Shown here: positions 6,103 to 6,912 of the stretch, piece after piece
Layout: every line of letters starts with the position of its first letter
How positions within the stretch are numbered: position 1 is the stretch's first letter
Source of the DNA: Rikenellaceae bacterium
Lineage (GTDB): Bacteria > Bacteroidota > Bacteroidia > Bacteroidales > Rikenellaceae
NCBI GenBank assembly: GCA_021203585.1
Contig: JAJQAW010000398.1
Span: forward strand, 1-6,912
DNA length: 6,912 nucleotides
Direction: 5' to 3'
Made by a program: the position numbers and the translations under genes
The notes under the pieces: generated by a model
The model's database searches: none
What the model saw: the letters and a program-made list of their open reading frames with translations, nothing else
What the model was told of the DNA's origin: nothing

Positions 6103-6912
6103 TATTCCGGAAGCAAACGGAACGGTTCGGCTCCCTCTATCGCTCCTTCGATCAGAATGGGCTTTTCGTGTTCCGATTCGGCCTGCAGTACTTCCTCTTC
6201 CTCGGAACTCGGAGCCATCCGGTTCCAGCGGCGCTGCCGGCGGAAAATTTCCCACCAATGATTGAAATCCCGCTTGTAGTACAGACCGATTCCCTGTTCC
6301 TGTAGTCCCTGATTCTCATCGTAGCGGTCGATGGTGCGGGAGAAAACTTTGGTGTGCAGATTTCCCGATCGGCCGATGATGTAGGTCAGGTAAAAATCGC
6401 CGCTGAACTGGTGCTCCCTCGGGTCCGCATCCTTATCCCCCAAATTATAATTGACTTCGCCTTCGAACAGCAGTTTATTGGGAATAATTTCTCCGCTGAA
6501 CATGCCCTCCAATTCATCCGACAGGGTTTGATCCGCGCTGCGGTTGTACCCTACGTTAAAGCTAAACCGGTCGGTCGAGAGCCAACTGCTGAGTTGGTTG
6601 GTCAGGAATTCGATACCGGTCGCCGCCGATGCGGTGGTACCGATGTTTCCCAGGTCTCCTTCGCCGGAATCGACATAAAAGGTGCGGGCCATCAGCAACC
6701 AGACAAACTGCTGGGATTTCATTTCGTTCGTGCTCATGACACTTTGCAGAATGGTCTGTAATTCCGGGTCGAAAGTGGGAACTTCGATATCGAAATTGAT
6801 GGTCGGTTGACTCAGCCGGTCGGTCAGCAGCAGTTTGCATTCGACCGGAATGGATTGTTTCAGTCCGAAGAGCGCGCCGGATGCCCTTAACCGGTAAATG
6901 GCCGTAATATCG
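6102..6912 (-). CDS. TamB-family translocation/assembly protein, C-terminal part (runs off the right edge)
   Basis: The frame is open from the window edge to TAA at 6104-6102, giving 269 residues of the C-terminus; the start lies outside. TamB-family (DUF490) proteins span the periplasm between inner and outer membrane and act in outer-membrane biogenesis and lipid transport. Supporting segments are INFDIEVPTFDPELQ, the short repeat QQFVWLLMARTFYV, LTNQLSSWLSTDRFSFNVGY, the alternating beta-strand pattern FSGDFYLTYIIGRSGNLHTKVFSR, and the closing LYYKRDFNHWWEIFRR. The pattern matches Bacteroidota TamB C-termini. After the domain there is a tail of about 40 residues rich in Glu (SSEEEEVLQAESEHE), ending FRLLPE. 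The internal ATG at 6737 is not the start, because clear family sequence continues upstream of it to the edge. Orientation and the 47-bp gap suggest an operon with tex. Confidence 0.85.
   Translation of the reverse strand, partial: DITAIYRLRASGALFGLKQSIPVECKLLLTDRLSQPTINFDIEVPTFDPELQTILQSVMSTNEMKSQQFVWLLMARTFYVDSGEGDLGNIGTTASAATGIEFLTNQLSSWLSTDRFSFNVGYNRSADQTLSDELEGMFSGEIIPNKLLFEGEVNYNLGDKDADPREHQFSGDFYLTYIIGRSGNLHTKVFSRTIDRYDENQGLQEQGIGLYYKRDFNHWWEIFRRQRRWNRMAPSSEEEEVLQAESEHEKPILIEGAIEGAEPFRLLPE

Noticed and set aside
6055..6258. Upstream extension of the tex frame beyond ATG 6054
   Set aside because: The extra 68 codons overlap the tamB-like C-terminus, have low-complexity Arg/Gly-rich composition and no Tex similarity.

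Overview
This window looks like a chromosomal segment of a member of the Bacteroidota, probably Bacteroidales, with a moderate GC content of roughly 50% (estimated by eye). The assignment rests on three things. The TrxB, Tex and M23/LysM proteins resemble Bacteroidales forms. There is a TAnnTTTG-type -7 promoter element. Shine-Dalgarno sequences are weak or absent before most starts. An Alistipes-like (Rikenellaceae) source is possible but is only a guess. No mobile element, CRISPR array, tRNA or rRNA was seen.

Left part, plus strand. Bases 34-978 encode thioredoxin reductase (trxB) with intact FAD, NADPH and CxxC motifs. A 148-bp gap to the next start codon holds the most structured DNA of the window. 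It contains a 26-bp-arm inverted repeat (1037-1093, 22 of 26 positions complementary, 5-nt loop). The arms carry an exact DnaA-box 9-mer (TGTGGATAA) and an opposing near-match (TTATCGACA). A T-rich run and a Bacteroidota-like -33/-7 promoter follow or overlap it. The region could be the trxB terminator, the promoter or operator of the next operon, a DnaA-binding site, or several of these.

Middle, plus strand. Three tightly spaced genes probably form one operon: a LuxE-family acyl-protein synthetase (1127-2101), a lipoprotein M23 peptidase with a C-terminal LysM domain (2113-3105), and a LysE/RhtB-type exporter with a GTG start (3113-3760). The gaps between them are 11 and 7 bp. No shared pathway is evident beyond a general cell-envelope theme.

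Right part, minus strand and convergent. A TamB-family protein enters from the right edge and ends at 6102. It is followed after 47 bp by tex (6054 down to 3889). The tex reading frame is complete and in register over about 721 codons but is broken by one in-frame TAG at codon 257 (5286-5284). Everything after the TAG remains conserved Tex sequence: RNase H-like, helix-hairpin-helix and S1 domains. This is therefore a recent nonsense mutation, a sequence error, or readthrough/recoding. None of the six gene ends visible here uses TAG. The 47-bp tamB-tex gap is largely filled by two small hairpins.

I do not see a convincing wholly new multi-gene system. The two points most worth following up are the palindrome with paired DnaA boxes and the amber codon in tex.
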